From: Arenibacter palladensis
GTDB taxonomy: Bacteria; Bacteroidota; Bacteroidia; Flavobacteriales; Flavobacteriaceae
DNA length: 64,000 nucleotides
NCBI RefSeq assembly: GCF_900129275.1
Contig: NZ_FQUX01000004.1
Location: forward strand, 1-64,000
Direction: 5' to 3'
Of the stretch, positions 9,241 to 18,590 are shown piece by piece. Each line of letters begins with the position of its first letter. Position 1 is the first letter of the stretch. Both the position numbers and the translations under genes were made by a program. The notes beneath the pieces were generated by a model. It was not told where the DNA came from, did not search any database, and saw only the letters and a list, made by a program, of their open reading frames with translations.

Positions 9241-10002
9241 TCAGTGATTCATCCAATTTTTAAATTCGGTGGCTTTTGCCTTGCTAACAATTACTTGTTC
9301 TATATGGGGCGGTATTACGCTAATGATTAGCTTACCATTAAAATATTGTTTTATCCCTGCAATGGCATCCCTTTGTGCAATGAACTGCCGATTTAGTCTG
9401 TGAAAGTTGGATGGGTCCAGGTCGTTTTCAATATCCTCCAATTTCTGATCAATTATATGGGTTTGCCTGTCTTTTGTTACCGCCTTGACTATCCCGTTTT
9501 CAATAAATAAATAGGCAATTTTTTCTGTTTTCAAAGGAATTAGTTCGTCCCTGTAATGCACTAAATACATAGATTTATAGGTCTTTTTTTGGTCCTTTAA
9601 AAGACTTAGAAGTCCCTCGACCTGATTGGTAATAAGCCCTTTGCCCTTTAATTGCCCTTTAAACTGTGCGAGGCTTACTTCCAATTCATCCTCGTCTATT
9701 GGTTTTAACAAATAATCAATGCTATTTAATTTGAATGCCTGTAAGGCATATTGGTCATAAGCAGTGGTAAAAATAATTGGGGCATCAATTTTAACGGCAT
9801 CAAAAATTTCAAAAGAAAGTCCGTCGGCCAGATGAATGTCCATAAAAACAAGGTCGGCTTCCTGATTTTTTGAAAAATAATCAATAGCCGTTTTCACTGA
9901 ATCCAAAACGGCCAATACCTCTAGATTATCCTGTAGGTTTTTGAGCATATAGGCAAGATTTTCACTTGCAGCCAATTCATCTTCTACAATTACTATTTTC
10001 AT
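9241..10002 (-). CDS. LytTR-family response regulator
   Basis: The 253-residue protein has an N-terminal receiver domain (1-120) with acidic start IVIVEDE, phospho-acceptor in VFMDIHLADG (about D55), T in IIFTTAYDQYA and K in YLLKPIDEDEL. The C-terminal LytTR DNA-binding domain (about 155-250) contains HRLNRQFIAQRDAI and FNGKLII. It overlaps the upstream kinase gene by four bases (ATGA), so the two are translationally coupled and form a two-component system. LytTR regulators bind direct repeats and usually control envelope or secreted products. The target is not shown here, though the repeat protein gene lies just upstream. Confidence 0.92.
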   Translation of the reverse strand: MKIVIVEDELAASENLAYMLKNLQDNLEVLAVLDSVKTAIDYFSKNQEADLVFMDIHLADGLSFEIFDAVKIDAPIIFTTAYDQYALQAFKLNSIDYLLKPIDEDELEVSLAQFKGQLKGKGLITNQVEGLLSLLKDQKKTYKSMYLVHYRDELIPLKTEKIAYLFIENGIVKAVTKDRQTHIIDQKLEDIENDLDPSNFHRLNRQFIAQRDAIAGIKQYFNGKLIISVIPPHIEQVIVSKAKATEFKNWMNH

Positions 10003-11036
10003 GTCATTTTGTTCAAGGGTAGTTTTACTCTAAAAATATCGCTCTGATTGTCTATAATTATTTGTTGTTTGCGAATCATATAATAACGCTTGTACAGGTT
10101 TAGAAGACCATTCCCAGTTCCTTCTGCCAAGGTAGAGCGGGGCCGTACTTTGTTTTCCACATAAATACAATCATCCTGTGAATAGATATTGACTTTCAAA
10201 GGATGTGTTTCCGAAATTTCATTGTGCTTCACTGCGTTTTCTACTAATAATTGTAAGGCCAAAGGGGGTATTTTTCTGTCCAGATAACTTTCGTCTATAG
10301 TTATTTCTATTTGAAAACGGTTCCTATATCTCGTCTTTATTAAATAAGTATAACTGTCCAGGAATTTAAGTTCTTCCTTCAGAGCAACTAGATCCCTGTC
10401 ACTGCTCTGCAATATATAGCGGTACATAAAGGATAGCTTTTTAACAAACATGGTAGCCTCCTTATTGTCCCGGATAAGGGAGTTTAGGGAGTTTAGTGAA
10501 TTAAAGAGAAAATGGGGGTTAATTTGATTTTTAAGGGCCGAAAGTTCATTTTGAAGGTTCTGCTGTTTCAAATGCTCGTTTTCCAATATGTTTTGGCGCT
10601 GAATAATTTGAAGCCTCAAAATTCTGGAAATGAAAATAATGATGATAAGGACCACTATGAATATAAAAACTTGAAAATCCTCTTCCCTATTGGAGACGTC
10701 TTTGTCCACCAAATAGGGATATATGAAATCTAAAAGTAAAACCGTGGACACTAGGATTCCAAGGTTGCCTGAGAGTCGCAATGCCCAAACAATTAAACGG
10801 TTCCTTTTGGGAATACGATAAATCCAATTGGTGTTGAATTGCAGTGTGGCCCAAGAAAAAAGGAAGAAAAACCAGAATTTTAAATCAAGGTCCACAAACA
10901 GTTCGCTAGAAAAAATCTCTTTGTTAAAACCGGTTGTCCTGAAAAGGGAAATGGTTAGCGGTAGGGTCACTAAAACAGCAATTAGTAGGGCTATCTTAAT
11001 TATTTCAAGCTGTTTTACCTGTTTTATACTTTCCAT
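9999..11036 (-). CDS. LytS-type sensor histidine kinase
   Basis: The 345-residue membrane kinase has four hydrophobic segments in its first half (about residues 12-32, 50-66, 85-105 and 122-140). A short coiled-coil (ENEHLKQQNLQNELSALKNQ) leads into the His_kinase box NPHFLFNSLNSLNSL, whose histidine is the predicted phosphorylation site. The ATPase part has LLVENAVKHNE and GTGNGLLNLYKRY. No extracellular sensing domain is large enough to name a signal. It is co-transcribed with the LytTR regulator and is typical of the pairs found in Bacteroidota. Confidence 0.92.
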   Translation of the reverse strand: MESIKQVKQLEIIKIALLIAVLVTLPLTISLFRTTGFNKEIFSSELFVDLDLKFWFFFLFSWATLQFNTNWIYRIPKRNRLIVWALRLSGNLGILVSTVLLLDFIYPYLVDKDVSNREEDFQVFIFIVVLIIIIFISRILRLQIIQRQNILENEHLKQQNLQNELSALKNQINPHFLFNSLNSLNSLIRDNKEATMFVKKLSFMYRYILQSSDRDLVALKEELKFLDSYTYLIKTRYRNRFQIEITIDESYLDRKIPPLALQLLVENAVKHNEISETHPLKVNIYSQDDCIYVENKVRPRSTLAEGTGNGLLNLYKRYYMIRKQQIIIDNQSDIFRVKLPLNKMT

Positions 11037-11121
11037 ATTACCTTTGTTGTTTTAAATATACTTCATTACACCTCCCTATCATAGTTCTCAAGATGGATTT
11101 TATAGTTCTTCCGGTTTGGAG

Positions 11122-11153
11122 CGAAAAAAGCCCCTGAATATAATCAAGGGCTT
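11122..11153 (-). terminator. Terminator of the repeat-protein gene
   Basis: AAGCCC (11128-11133) pairs with GGGCTT (11148-11153). Read on the minus strand the stem is followed by a run of T (plus-strand A run at 11124-11129). It lies 33 bases after the stop of the gene above it and separates that gene from the kinase/regulator pair. Confidence 0.75.
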
Positions 11154-11185
11154 ATAGGTGATAAACTTATGTAACTTTATTATTG

Positions 11186-11680
11186 TTATTTGGCATAAGC
11201 ATTGAATCCCTTGGGCAAATAGTTCATTACTTCAAAGCCAAGATCGATCTCTTCCTCAATTTCTTCTACAACAATATCGTTTAGGTCCAGTTCCATGCCT
11301 TCGTATGCATTGAAACCAATTGGAAGGTATTGGGCCGGGTCAAAACCGAGTACAATATCTTCTTCCAAGTCCTCAACAACAATTGTATCGAGGTCTAATC
11401 CCATGCCCATATAAGCGTTGAAATCCAACGGAAGGTAGAGGGTTGGATCAAAATTAAGCACAATTTCTTCCTCATCCTCAATAAGGTTAATATCCTCTAT
11501 GCTTAAATTTCTTACTTCTTCATCCATAAGCAATCCTTCCATAAATGGATTGTGGGGGTCGTATGAGGTGTTTGTTAGACAATCACTGTCTAAATTATTT
11601 GGACATTCCACTTTTCCTGAAAAAGAAAATAGCAAAAGTGATGTTAGCACAGTACCCAATAATAGAACTGATTTTTTCAT
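11186..11680 (-). CDS. Small exported acidic protein with 36-residue tandem repeats
   Basis: Starting at the ATG at 11678-11680 the product is 164 residues, with an N-terminal hydrophobic segment (VLLLGTVLTSLLLFSF) that looks like a signal peptide. An in-frame upstream ATG (11728) would add 16 polar residues before the signal and is less likely. The mature part is strongly acidic. Residues 70-164 hold 2.6 copies of a 36-residue unit with core YLPxGFNAYxGMxLDL and IVVEExEEE. I do not recognise a family. Its place directly upstream of the LytS/LytTR operon on the same strand suggests, but does not prove, a functional link. Confidence 0.7.
   Translation of the reverse strand: MKKSVLLLGTVLTSLLLFSFSGKVECPNNLDSDCLTNTSYDPHNPFMEGLLMDEEVRNLSIEDINLIEDEEEIVLNFDPTLYLPLDFNAYMGMGLDLDTIVVEDLEEDIVLGFDPAQYLPIGFNAYEGMELDLNDIVVEEIEEEIDLGFEVMNYLPKGFNAYAK
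11189..11473 (-). repeat. 108-bp coding tandem repeat (36-residue unit)
   Basis: Residues 70-105, 106-141 and 142-164 of the acidic protein align without gaps. Invariant or near-invariant positions are YLP, FNAY, GM, LDL, IVVE and the EEE/EED start. The last unit is cut after FNAYAK, where the protein ends. Confidence 0.85.
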
Positions 11681-11981
11681 GATATTTATTTTTGTATTAT
11701 TTTGATTTGAACTTAATTTCTTTGGCAAAGATAGGGTCCGTGATAGGGGGTAATCAGCTTATTTCAAGTGAAACGTACAAAAAGGAAAGTGAAGTGTCTT
11801 TGAAAGCGACTCAACTGATGAGGATATGATTAAATGGAAGGAATGTTGCCCTATTATGGGCTAGTTTAAAGCTGTTTAAATGAAAATTGCGGTCGCGTTG
11901 GTCAGCTAGGTTATAGCAGCTGAGGTACTTGCAATTGTGATCTTTTTATAATTTTTTTTGGGAAATATTGCTCCAGGGCAC

Positions 11982-12665
11982 CTATACTGCCCTCTGTATT
12001 ACCTCAAACACTTTGTTGCCATCGCACTTCAAGGTTTTGGAAGGGTATTTTAGTATAAGGGCATAGTCATGGGTGGCCATAAGAATGGTCCGTCCTGTTT
12101 TGTTTATATCCTGTAGCACCTTCATTACTTCTACACTGGTCTGGGGGTCGAGATTCCCGGTAGGTTCGTCTGCCAGGATTAGATCCGGATCGTTGAGCAG
12201 TGCACGGGCTATAGCAATACGTTGCTGTTCCCCTCCGGAAAGTTCATGAGGAAATTTAAAACCTTTTGTTTTCATTCCCACCTTGTCCAAAACATCTTCT
12301 ATCTTGGCGTTCATCTCACTAGGGTCTTTCCAGCCGGTAGCCTTTAGAACAAAAAGAAGGTTGTTGTTGACGTTGCGATCTGGCAATAATTTAAAATCTT
12401 GAAAAACCACTCCCAATTTTCTTCTCAAATATGGAATTTCCTTTTCCTTCAAGGTGGTAAGATCGAAATCTACAATATGGCCACTTCCTTGTTTTAATGG
12501 CAGGTCGCCATATAAAGTTTTCATAAAGCTACTCTTTCCACTGCCTGTCTTTCCGATAAGATATACGAATTCCCCTTTTTTAATCTCAAGGCTAATATCG
12601 TTCAATACTAAATTTTCCCCTTGAAATACGGCTACATCCTTCAATCGCAATATGCTTTCGCCCAT
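11982..12665 (-). CDS. ftsE: Cell-division ABC transporter ATPase FtsE
   Basis: The 227-residue ATPase has Walker [10 protein letters not shown] (about 37-45), the Q-loop [12 protein letters not shown], signature LSGGEQQR, Walker B LILADEP with TGNLDP, and the H-loop ATHDY. The FQDFKLL stretch and the total length fit FtsE rather than other ABC ATPases. FtsE works with the membrane protein FtsX at the division septum to control peptidoglycan hydrolases. The ftsX gene is not adjacent; the two are often apart in Bacteroidota. The gene is divergent from the TPR gene, with 147 bases between. Confidence 0.85.
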   Translation of the reverse strand: MGESILRLKDVAVFQGENLVLNDISLEIKKGEFVYLIGKTGSGKSSFMKTLYGDLPLKQGSGHIVDFDLTTLKEKEIPYLRRKLGVVFQDFKLLPDRNVNNNLLFVLKATGWKDPSEMNAKIEDVLDKVGMKTKGFKFPHELSGGEQQRIAIARALLNDPDLILADEPTGNLDPQTSVEVMKVLQDINKTGRTILMATHDYALILKYPSKTLKCDGNKVFEVIQRAV

Positions 12666-12812
12666 AGTTTTTAATGTTGATATAAAAGTAATAAGTTCCT
12701 TTGGAATTAAATCAAATCTTCTTTAAAAATCTTTTTCTTTATCATATACTTAGGGACAATATTTATCGTTATATAATTTAATTACGGTAATTCTTAACTT
12801 CTAGAGAACACT

Positions 12813-15800
12813 ATGCTAAGAAAAAAAACCGCTGTAATACTGTGTTTTGTTGGGTCTTTATTTTACGTAAACGCCCAAGAATCCGAAATCTATACTTTTG
12901 ACCAAAAGGACTACCAGGAAGCTTTGGCCTTGTATAACAATAAACAGTATCAGGCAGCTCAGACTATCTTTGAAAGAGTAAAAAACAATACCAGGGATGA
13001 AGAGACCCAGGCCAACAGTGCTTATTATGCCGCTACTGCAGCAATTCGCCTAAATCAGTTGGGGGCCGACAGGTTAATGGAAGACTTTGTTGAAAAGTAC
13101 CCAACTTCTACAAAACGTAATTCAGCTTATCTCGATGTTGCCGATTATTATTTCGCAACCGGAAAATATCCTTATGCCTTAAAATGGTATGCCAAGGTAG
13201 ATCAAAGTTCCATGTCCAGAAAGGATAAGGAACGCTTCAATTTTAACAACGGCTACGCCTTGTTCTCCTCTAACAAACCAAAGGAGGCCGAACGTTACCT
13301 AAACCAGGTGACCACTTCTCCAACCTATGGTTCCCAGGCCAAGTATTACTTGGGATATATTGCGTATCAGCAGGACGATTATGTCCAGGCCAATCAGCGT
13401 TTCGATCAGATAACCGACCAAGAATTGTTGGAGGAAAAGCTATCCTATTATCAGGCGGATATGAACTTTAAATTGGGCAAGTTTGAAGAAGCTATCGCCT
13501 TGGCGAAAAAACAATTGCCAAAATCTGATAGAAATGAAGTATCGGAGCTCAATAAAATTATTGGGGAGAGTTATTTCAACCTAAAACAATACGCCAATGC
13601 CATTCCTTATTTAACCGAATACAAAGGGAAAAGAGGTAAGTGGAGCAATACCGATTATTATCTATTGGGCTATTCCTACTACATGCAGGGGGATTATGCC
13701 AATGGAATACAGCAATTCAATAAAATAATTGACGGCAACAACGATGTTTCCCAGAATGCCTATTATCATTTGGCGGAATGCTATTTAAAACTCGACAAAA
13801 AACAAGAGGCATTGAACGCCTTTAGAAATGCTTCCCAGATGGATTTCAATCCGGAAATTCAAAAGGATGCCTATTTAAATTATGCCCGACTGAGTTATGA
13901 AATAGGGAATGCCTATGAGCCAGTTCCTAAGGTATTGACCAATTATTTGGAAAAATACCCAAATGATCCCAATAAAGCGGAGATGCAGGAGCTTTTAGTG
14001 GATTCTTACATCACTTCCAAAAATTTTGCCGGTGCCATGGAGCTTTTGGAGAAAAACAAAAACTTTGCCAGTAAGGCTACCTATCAGAAAGTAGCATTTT
14101 ACCGGGGAGTTGAATTGTTCCTGGAGGGAAATTACGAGGAGGCATCGGGCGTGTTTAAGAAATCCTTGGACAATGCCGAAGACCAATACTTTAAGGCAAG
14201 ATCCAGCTATTGGAAGGCGGAATCGGATTATAATATGAATCGTTTTGATGATGCCCTGACCGGATATCTTCAATTCAAATCAAATCCGAGTGCCAGAGCA
14301 ACTCCTGAATTTAAGGACTTGAATTACAATCTGGCATATACCTATTTCAAATTGAGAAATTATAACAATGCCATATCTGCGTTTTCCGGTTATGTGGAGA
14401 CCAATAACGGCGATAGCGAAAAACTAAACGATGCCTATCTACGTTTAGGGGATAGTTATTTTGTAAGTAGCAAATATTGGCCGGCCATAGAGACCTATAA
14501 CAAGGCAATAGCACGGAATAGTGCTTCTAGCGATTATGCTGCCTACCAAAAGGCATTGAGCTATGGGTTTGTGGACAGGAGCGCTACCAAAATAGAGGAG
14601 CTTTCCAATTTTGTGTCCAGATATCCCAATTCAACACTTAAGGATGATGCCTTGTTTGAACTGGCCAATTCCTATGTAAGGGCCAATAATACGGAAAGAG
14701 GGTTGCAGTTGTACGATCAGCTCACTATGGATTACAAGGGCAGCTCTTTGGTGCCACAGGCCATGCTTCGCCAGGGATTGGTGCACTACAATGCCAATCG
14801 TAATGAACAGGCTTTGGCCAAATTTAAAACGGTGGTAAGGGACCACCCCAATACTCAGGAAGCGCTTCAGGCGGTAACTACGGCCAAGCTTATTTATGTA
14901 GATCTGGGTAGGGTGAATGAATATGCCCAATGGGTAAAAGGTCTGGATTTTGTAGAGGTTACGGATACAGAACTGGACAACGCTACTTTTGAATCTGCGG
15001 ACAAACAATATATTGAAGGTAATCAGGATGCGGCCATAAAGGGATATGAAGCCTATATTAAACAATTTCCAAACGGATTGAATGCCTTAAAGGCCAATTT
15101 TAATTTGGCCCAATTGTATTTTGGCAAAGGACAGAAGGACAGAGCATTACCCTACTTTAAGAACGTGGCCGGTAAAGGGACCAATGAATATGCCGAACAG
15201 GCACTTACAAGGGTGTGCGAGATCTTTGTAAGCAAAAATGATTATGTAACGGCCATTCCGTTTTTGGAGGAACTGGAAGCCAAGGCGGAAATTCAGCAGA
15301 ATATCACCTTTGCCCAGTCCAATTTAATGAAGGGTTATTATGAGCGGTCGGACTACACCAAGACCATTCAGTATGCCACTAAGGTGTTATCCAATTCCAA
15401 CATAGATAATCGTATAAAAAGTGATGCACAAATAATGATCGCTAGATCGGCCATTAAGACCAATGATGAGAACAGGGCGGAAAAGGCGTATGGGGAAGTG
15501 CTAAAAATTGCAACCGGGGAATTGGCGGCAGAAGCACTTTATTACGACGCTTATTTTAAAAACAAGTCTCAGAATTACGAGGATTCCAACGCTTCGGTTC
15601 AAAAATTGGCCAAGGATTATGCGGGGTATAAGGAATGGAGCGCCAAAGGCTTGATCATTATGGCCAAGAACTTCTATGCCTTGGGAGATGCTTTCCAAGC
15701 AACCTATATTTTGGATAGTGTTATCGCCAATTTCGGGGATTATCCGGAAATAGTGGCCCAAGCCAAGCAGGAGTCGTCTATTATTAAGGCAAAAGAAGCT

Positions 15801-15836
15801 CAAAGTAATTCCTCTATTAATCCAGAGGGAAATTAA
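12813..15836 (+). CDS. Large exported tetratricopeptide-repeat protein
   Basis: The 1007-residue product begins with a signal peptide ending near VNAQE, so it acts in the periplasm. The remainder is a long run of tetratricopeptide-like helices, with many units of the form ALxLYxxxxYxxAxxxF and YLAxxYxxxxKxxEA. TPR solenoids hold protein complexes. A barrel gene follows 25 bases after its stop, an arrangement that recurs in Flavobacteriia. The pair may assemble or support an outer-membrane complex; this is inference. A divergent ftsE lies upstream. Confidence 0.85.
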   Translation: MLRKKTAVILCFVGSLFYVNAQESEIYTFDQKDYQEALALYNNKQYQAAQTIFERVKNNTRDEETQANSAYYAATAAIRLNQLGADRLMEDFVEKYPTSTKRNSAYLDVADYYFATGKYPYALKWYAKVDQSSMSRKDKERFNFNNGYALFSSNKPKEAERYLNQVTTSPTYGSQAKYYLGYIAYQQDDYVQANQRFDQITDQELLEEKLSYYQADMNFKLGKFEEAIALAKKQLPKSDRNEVSELNKIIGESYFNLKQYANAIPYLTEYKGKRGKWSNTDYYLLGYSYYMQGDYANGIQQFNKIIDGNNDVSQNAYYHLAECYLKLDKKQEALNAFRNASQMDFNPEIQKDAYLNYARLSYEIGNAYEPVPKVLTNYLEKYPNDPNKAEMQELLVDSYITSKNFAGAMELLEKNKNFASKATYQKVAFYRGVELFLEGNYEEASGVFKKSLDNAEDQYFKARSSYWKAESDYNMNRFDDALTGYLQFKSNPSARATPEFKDLNYNLAYTYFKLRNYNNAISAFSGYVETNNGDSEKLNDAYLRLGDSYFVSSKYWPAIETYNKAIARNSASSDYAAYQKALSYGFVDRSATKIEELSNFVSRYPNSTLKDDALFELANSYVRANNTERGLQLYDQLTMDYKGSSLVPQAMLRQGLVHYNANRNEQALAKFKTVVRDHPNTQEALQAVTTAKLIYVDLGRVNEYAQWVKGLDFVEVTDTELDNATFESADKQYIEGNQDAAIKGYEAYIKQFPNGLNALKANFNLAQLYFGKGQKDRALPYFKNVAGKGTNEYAEQALTRVCEIFVSKNDYVTAIPFLEELEAKAEIQQNITFAQSNLMKGYYERSDYTKTIQYATKVLSNSNIDNRIKSDAQIMIARSAIKTNDENRAEKAYGEVLKIATGELAAEALYYDAYFKNKSQNYEDSNASVQKLAKDYAGYKEWSAKGLIIMAKNFYALGDAFQATYILDSVIANFGDYPEIVAQAKQESSIIKAKEAQSNSSINPEGN

Positions 15837-15861
15837 AATTTCCTTGCAAAAAGAACACAAT

Positions 15862-17613
15862 ATGCACAAGCACATTAAAATATCCATATTTGCTATTCTA
15901 GGTTTTCTACAGATCGGATTGGCACAGGACGATAAAAAAGATTTAGGTACGGAAACGGTGACAGTGGTAAAAGCCTATTCACCTACCATTTCGGATGCGT
16001 TTAAGGTGAAGTCGGTACCTACTTTGAACGATTCCATAGTTTTACAAAAAAAGCCCATCAAATACAGTATATTTTCCGTTCCCGTTGCTTCTACTTTTAC
16101 CCCTTCCAAGGGTAAGGCTTCCGGGGTGAAAAAGCTGCCGCCGGAAAAAATATATAACTCCTATGCATCCATAGGGCTGGGCAACTATAATAACGCCCTG
16201 GCAGATTTCTATACCAGCAGCGCCCTTAACAGGGATGAAAGATTGGATTTGAGTCTAAACCACCACTCCTCTAGGGGGGAAATAGACGGAACCGCTTTGG
16301 ACAACATATTTTATAATACCAAATTGGACGCTAGTTATACCAAAAAGGACAGGGATATAAGTTGGGGAGCCAATATAGGGGCACAGCATCAATTATATAA
16401 TTGGTACGGAATTCCCAATGGCTATTACACAGAGGAACTAGTGAATGGCATAGATGAAAAACAGATCTATTTTAATGCATTTGCAGGAGGATTTGTGGAA
16501 GTGGAGGATTCCTTTTTTAAAAGTGCCAATTTGTTCTATAGACGGTTTTGGGATTCTACCAAATCGGGTGAAAATAGGGCAGTGCTAAAGCCTGCCTTCG
16601 AATTTCCTTTGGGGGATGAGTTATTAACGCTTAAGGCCAAGGTTGACTATTTGGGCGGCAAGTTTAAAAATGGCCAGGTGGCCAATGATTCCAATGTTCC
16701 CGGAATAGATTATTCGCATTTGCAAGTGGGCATAAATCCCAATATAAATATTTTAGGGGACGATCTTTCGCTTAATCTGGGGGTGAATTTAGTGTATGGC
16801 ATGGATCTGGAAAACAGTGAGGGCAACTTCTATATTTATCCTACAATCACGGCATCCTATCGTTTGTTGGATGAGGTGGCCATTGCTTACGGTGGGGTAG
16901 AAGGTGAGTTGAAGCAAAACTCCTTCTATGGATTTGTAGAAGAGAACCCATATGTTTCCCCTACCTTGGAAATGCAACCTACAGACCAACAATATGATGC
17001 CTACATAGGCCTAAAAGGACAATTATTACCTAATCTTAGCTACAATCTTAAGGGCTCCTATATGGCGGAAAATAGAAAACCACTATTTTTGCTAAACCCT
17101 GAAAATACCTCCAGGACAGATGAAAAAGGGTATTTCTATGGAAATAGCTTCCAGGTGTTTTATGATGATGTAAAGACTTTAGGAGTTTTTGGTGAATTAA
17201 ATGTAGATATAAACCGTAATTTTAGCCTTGGGATTAATGCCCAAGTGTATGATTACGATACGGAAACCGATAATCCTGCCTGGAATTTGCCAGGTCTAAC
17301 GGCCTCTATGTTTATGGATTATCAAATAGGGGAGAAGTGGTTCATGGGTGCCAACCTCTTTTATGTGGGTGAACGAGACGATCTTTACACTATAGCCTCC
17401 CCGGGAACTTTGCCGGAAGATTTTGCAATGACTCCGGTAACCTTGGATAGCTATTTTGATGCAAATGCGCATATTGGCTACCGCATAAATGAGCAACTGT
17501 CGGTTTTTGCAAAGGCCAATAATATAGCCAACCAGAATTATATGCGTTGGAACAATTATCAAGTACAGGGTTTCCAGGTTTTGGCCGGTGCCACGTACAA
17601 GTTTGATCTATAG
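15862..17613 (+). CDS. Outer-membrane beta-barrel protein (TonB-receptor-like, no plug)
   Basis: The 583-residue product, read from the ATG at 15862 rather than an upstream TTG, has a signal peptide (MHKHIKISIFAILGF ... LAQ). A short region with GTETVTVVKAYSPTISDAF follows, recalling the start of TonB-dependent proteins. The rest alternates strands with aromatic ends, typical of a barrel, and closes on TYKFDL with a terminal hydrophobic pattern. It is too short for a full receptor with plug and is not a SusC. It forms an operon with the TPR gene. Databases often call such proteins TonB-dependent receptor; transport is not shown. Confidence 0.75.
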   Translation: MHKHIKISIFAILGFLQIGLAQDDKKDLGTETVTVVKAYSPTISDAFKVKSVPTLNDSIVLQKKPIKYSIFSVPVASTFTPSKGKASGVKKLPPEKIYNSYASIGLGNYNNALADFYTSSALNRDERLDLSLNHHSSRGEIDGTALDNIFYNTKLDASYTKKDRDISWGANIGAQHQLYNWYGIPNGYYTEELVNGIDEKQIYFNAFAGGFVEVEDSFFKSANLFYRRFWDSTKSGENRAVLKPAFEFPLGDELLTLKAKVDYLGGKFKNGQVANDSNVPGIDYSHLQVGINPNINILGDDLSLNLGVNLVYGMDLENSEGNFYIYPTITASYRLLDEVAIAYGGVEGELKQNSFYGFVEENPYVSPTLEMQPTDQQYDAYIGLKGQLLPNLSYNLKGSYMAENRKPLFLLNPENTSRTDEKGYFYGNSFQVFYDDVKTLGVFGELNVDINRNFSLGINAQVYDYDTETDNPAWNLPGLTASMFMDYQIGEKWFMGANLFYVGERDDLYTIASPGTLPEDFAMTPVTLDSYFDANAHIGYRINEQLSVFAKANNIANQNYMRWNNYQVQGFQVLAGATYKFDL

Positions 17614-18012
17614 ATGAAAAAGTAATATTTGGAATTAGCGGTTGGTCATGATCTGCCAAAAACCCCGTGGTATTTTATGGTCGCCGTAAATGTACCTTCT
17701 GCCTTTAGACTTTTATCTTGAAAGGCAAAAAGGCAGTAAGGTATTTTTATTTTAAGTAGGACTGGCCTATTATGTGAGTGTAGGATAATATTGGGACCAG
17801 TTGTTCCAGCTTTACCAGAACATAAGATTTTTTTCAAACAGTGCCGGACTATTTAAACTAGTTAATATTTGGAAAAATGTCCCTTTTAATATTGCCCCAT
17901 TCGTAACCCTCACGGTACATTTGGTCACAGAATAGGAAAAAAGATTCCTTTTTGTTCTAGGATAGGTTTCTTTTGCTGTATAGATAAATATTAATTATAA
18001 AACTTTATAAGA
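17614..18012. other. Intergenic stretch, nothing clear seen
   Basis: This 399-base gap follows the barrel gene and precedes the small exported protein. I see no convincing ORF, no terminator with a T run and no standard -33/-7 promoter pair. AT content rises in the last 100 bases, as expected for a leader. Confidence 0.5.
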
Positions 18013-18432
18013 ATGAAAAATTTTGGAAAATTGTTTTACGCTTCTCTTTTTTTTGTTTCCTGTAGTATGTCGCTTTTGGCTGAAACCCCAGGCCATGGTA
18101 ATTATTGTTCCGATACTATAACGGAACTCGTGGATGAGGTGTATAAATCTCCTATTGGTACATGGGAATATACAGTGGCGGACGTTCCTTATGAATACAG
18201 TGCCGGAGTATTGATTATTACCAAGGAAAAAAATGAGTATAAGGTGTTGGTAAAGGCCAATAATAATACTCTCACGGCTTCGGATGTAAAGGTAAATGAT
18301 GATAAAGTAAACTTTTCGGTTTATATTGAAGGAGGAAAAGTACAAGTTTCCTTACAAGTAAAGGACGATGTTATAAATGGCAACGCCAATTCTTCGGAAG
18401 GTTCATTTTCATTGAAAGGAAAAAAGAAATAG
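18013..18432 (+). CDS. Small exported protein, paralogue of the one at 50.6 kb
   Basis: The 139-residue protein has a signal peptide (FYASLFFVSCSMSLLAE) and a beta-rich domain. Its core GTWEYTVADVPYEYSAGVL and the late SSEGSFSLKGKKK correspond to GNWKYSAENVPYEYAKGIL and SSDDGVFPLTGERR in the protein at 50632-51066. The family is unknown to me. The pattern (one small sandwich beginning G-x-W-x-Y) resembles lipocalin-like or export-linked proteins of Flavobacteriia. It is followed by its own terminator. Confidence 0.75.
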   Translation: MKNFGKLFYASLFFVSCSMSLLAETPGHGNYCSDTITELVDEVYKSPIGTWEYTVADVPYEYSAGVLIITKEKNEYKVLVKANNNTLTASDVKVNDDKVNFSVYIEGGKVQVSLQVKDDVINGNANSSEGSFSLKGKKK

Positions 18433-18481
18433 ATCCTAAATTTTTAAAATTCAGACAAGGTCAATTGTCTATAGGCTTTAC

Positions 18482-18518
18482 AAACATCCCTGAATATGGG
18501 GATGTTTTTTTATTTTTG
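18482..18518 (+). terminator. Rho-independent terminator
   Basis: AAACATCCC (18482-18490) pairs with GGGATGTTT (18499-18507), followed by a T-rich tail. It closes the small exported protein gene. Confidence 0.85.
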
Positions 18519-18590
18519 AGAATATGTACTTAAACTTTTGTCTGTGAGGGATTCCTTTTGCCAATAAGTTTTGTTTGCAATTTGTTTAAT

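Noticed and set aside
17646-17837. 63-codon minus-strand frame in the gap after the barrel gene
   Set aside because: No family likeness, no promoter, and its composition looks random.
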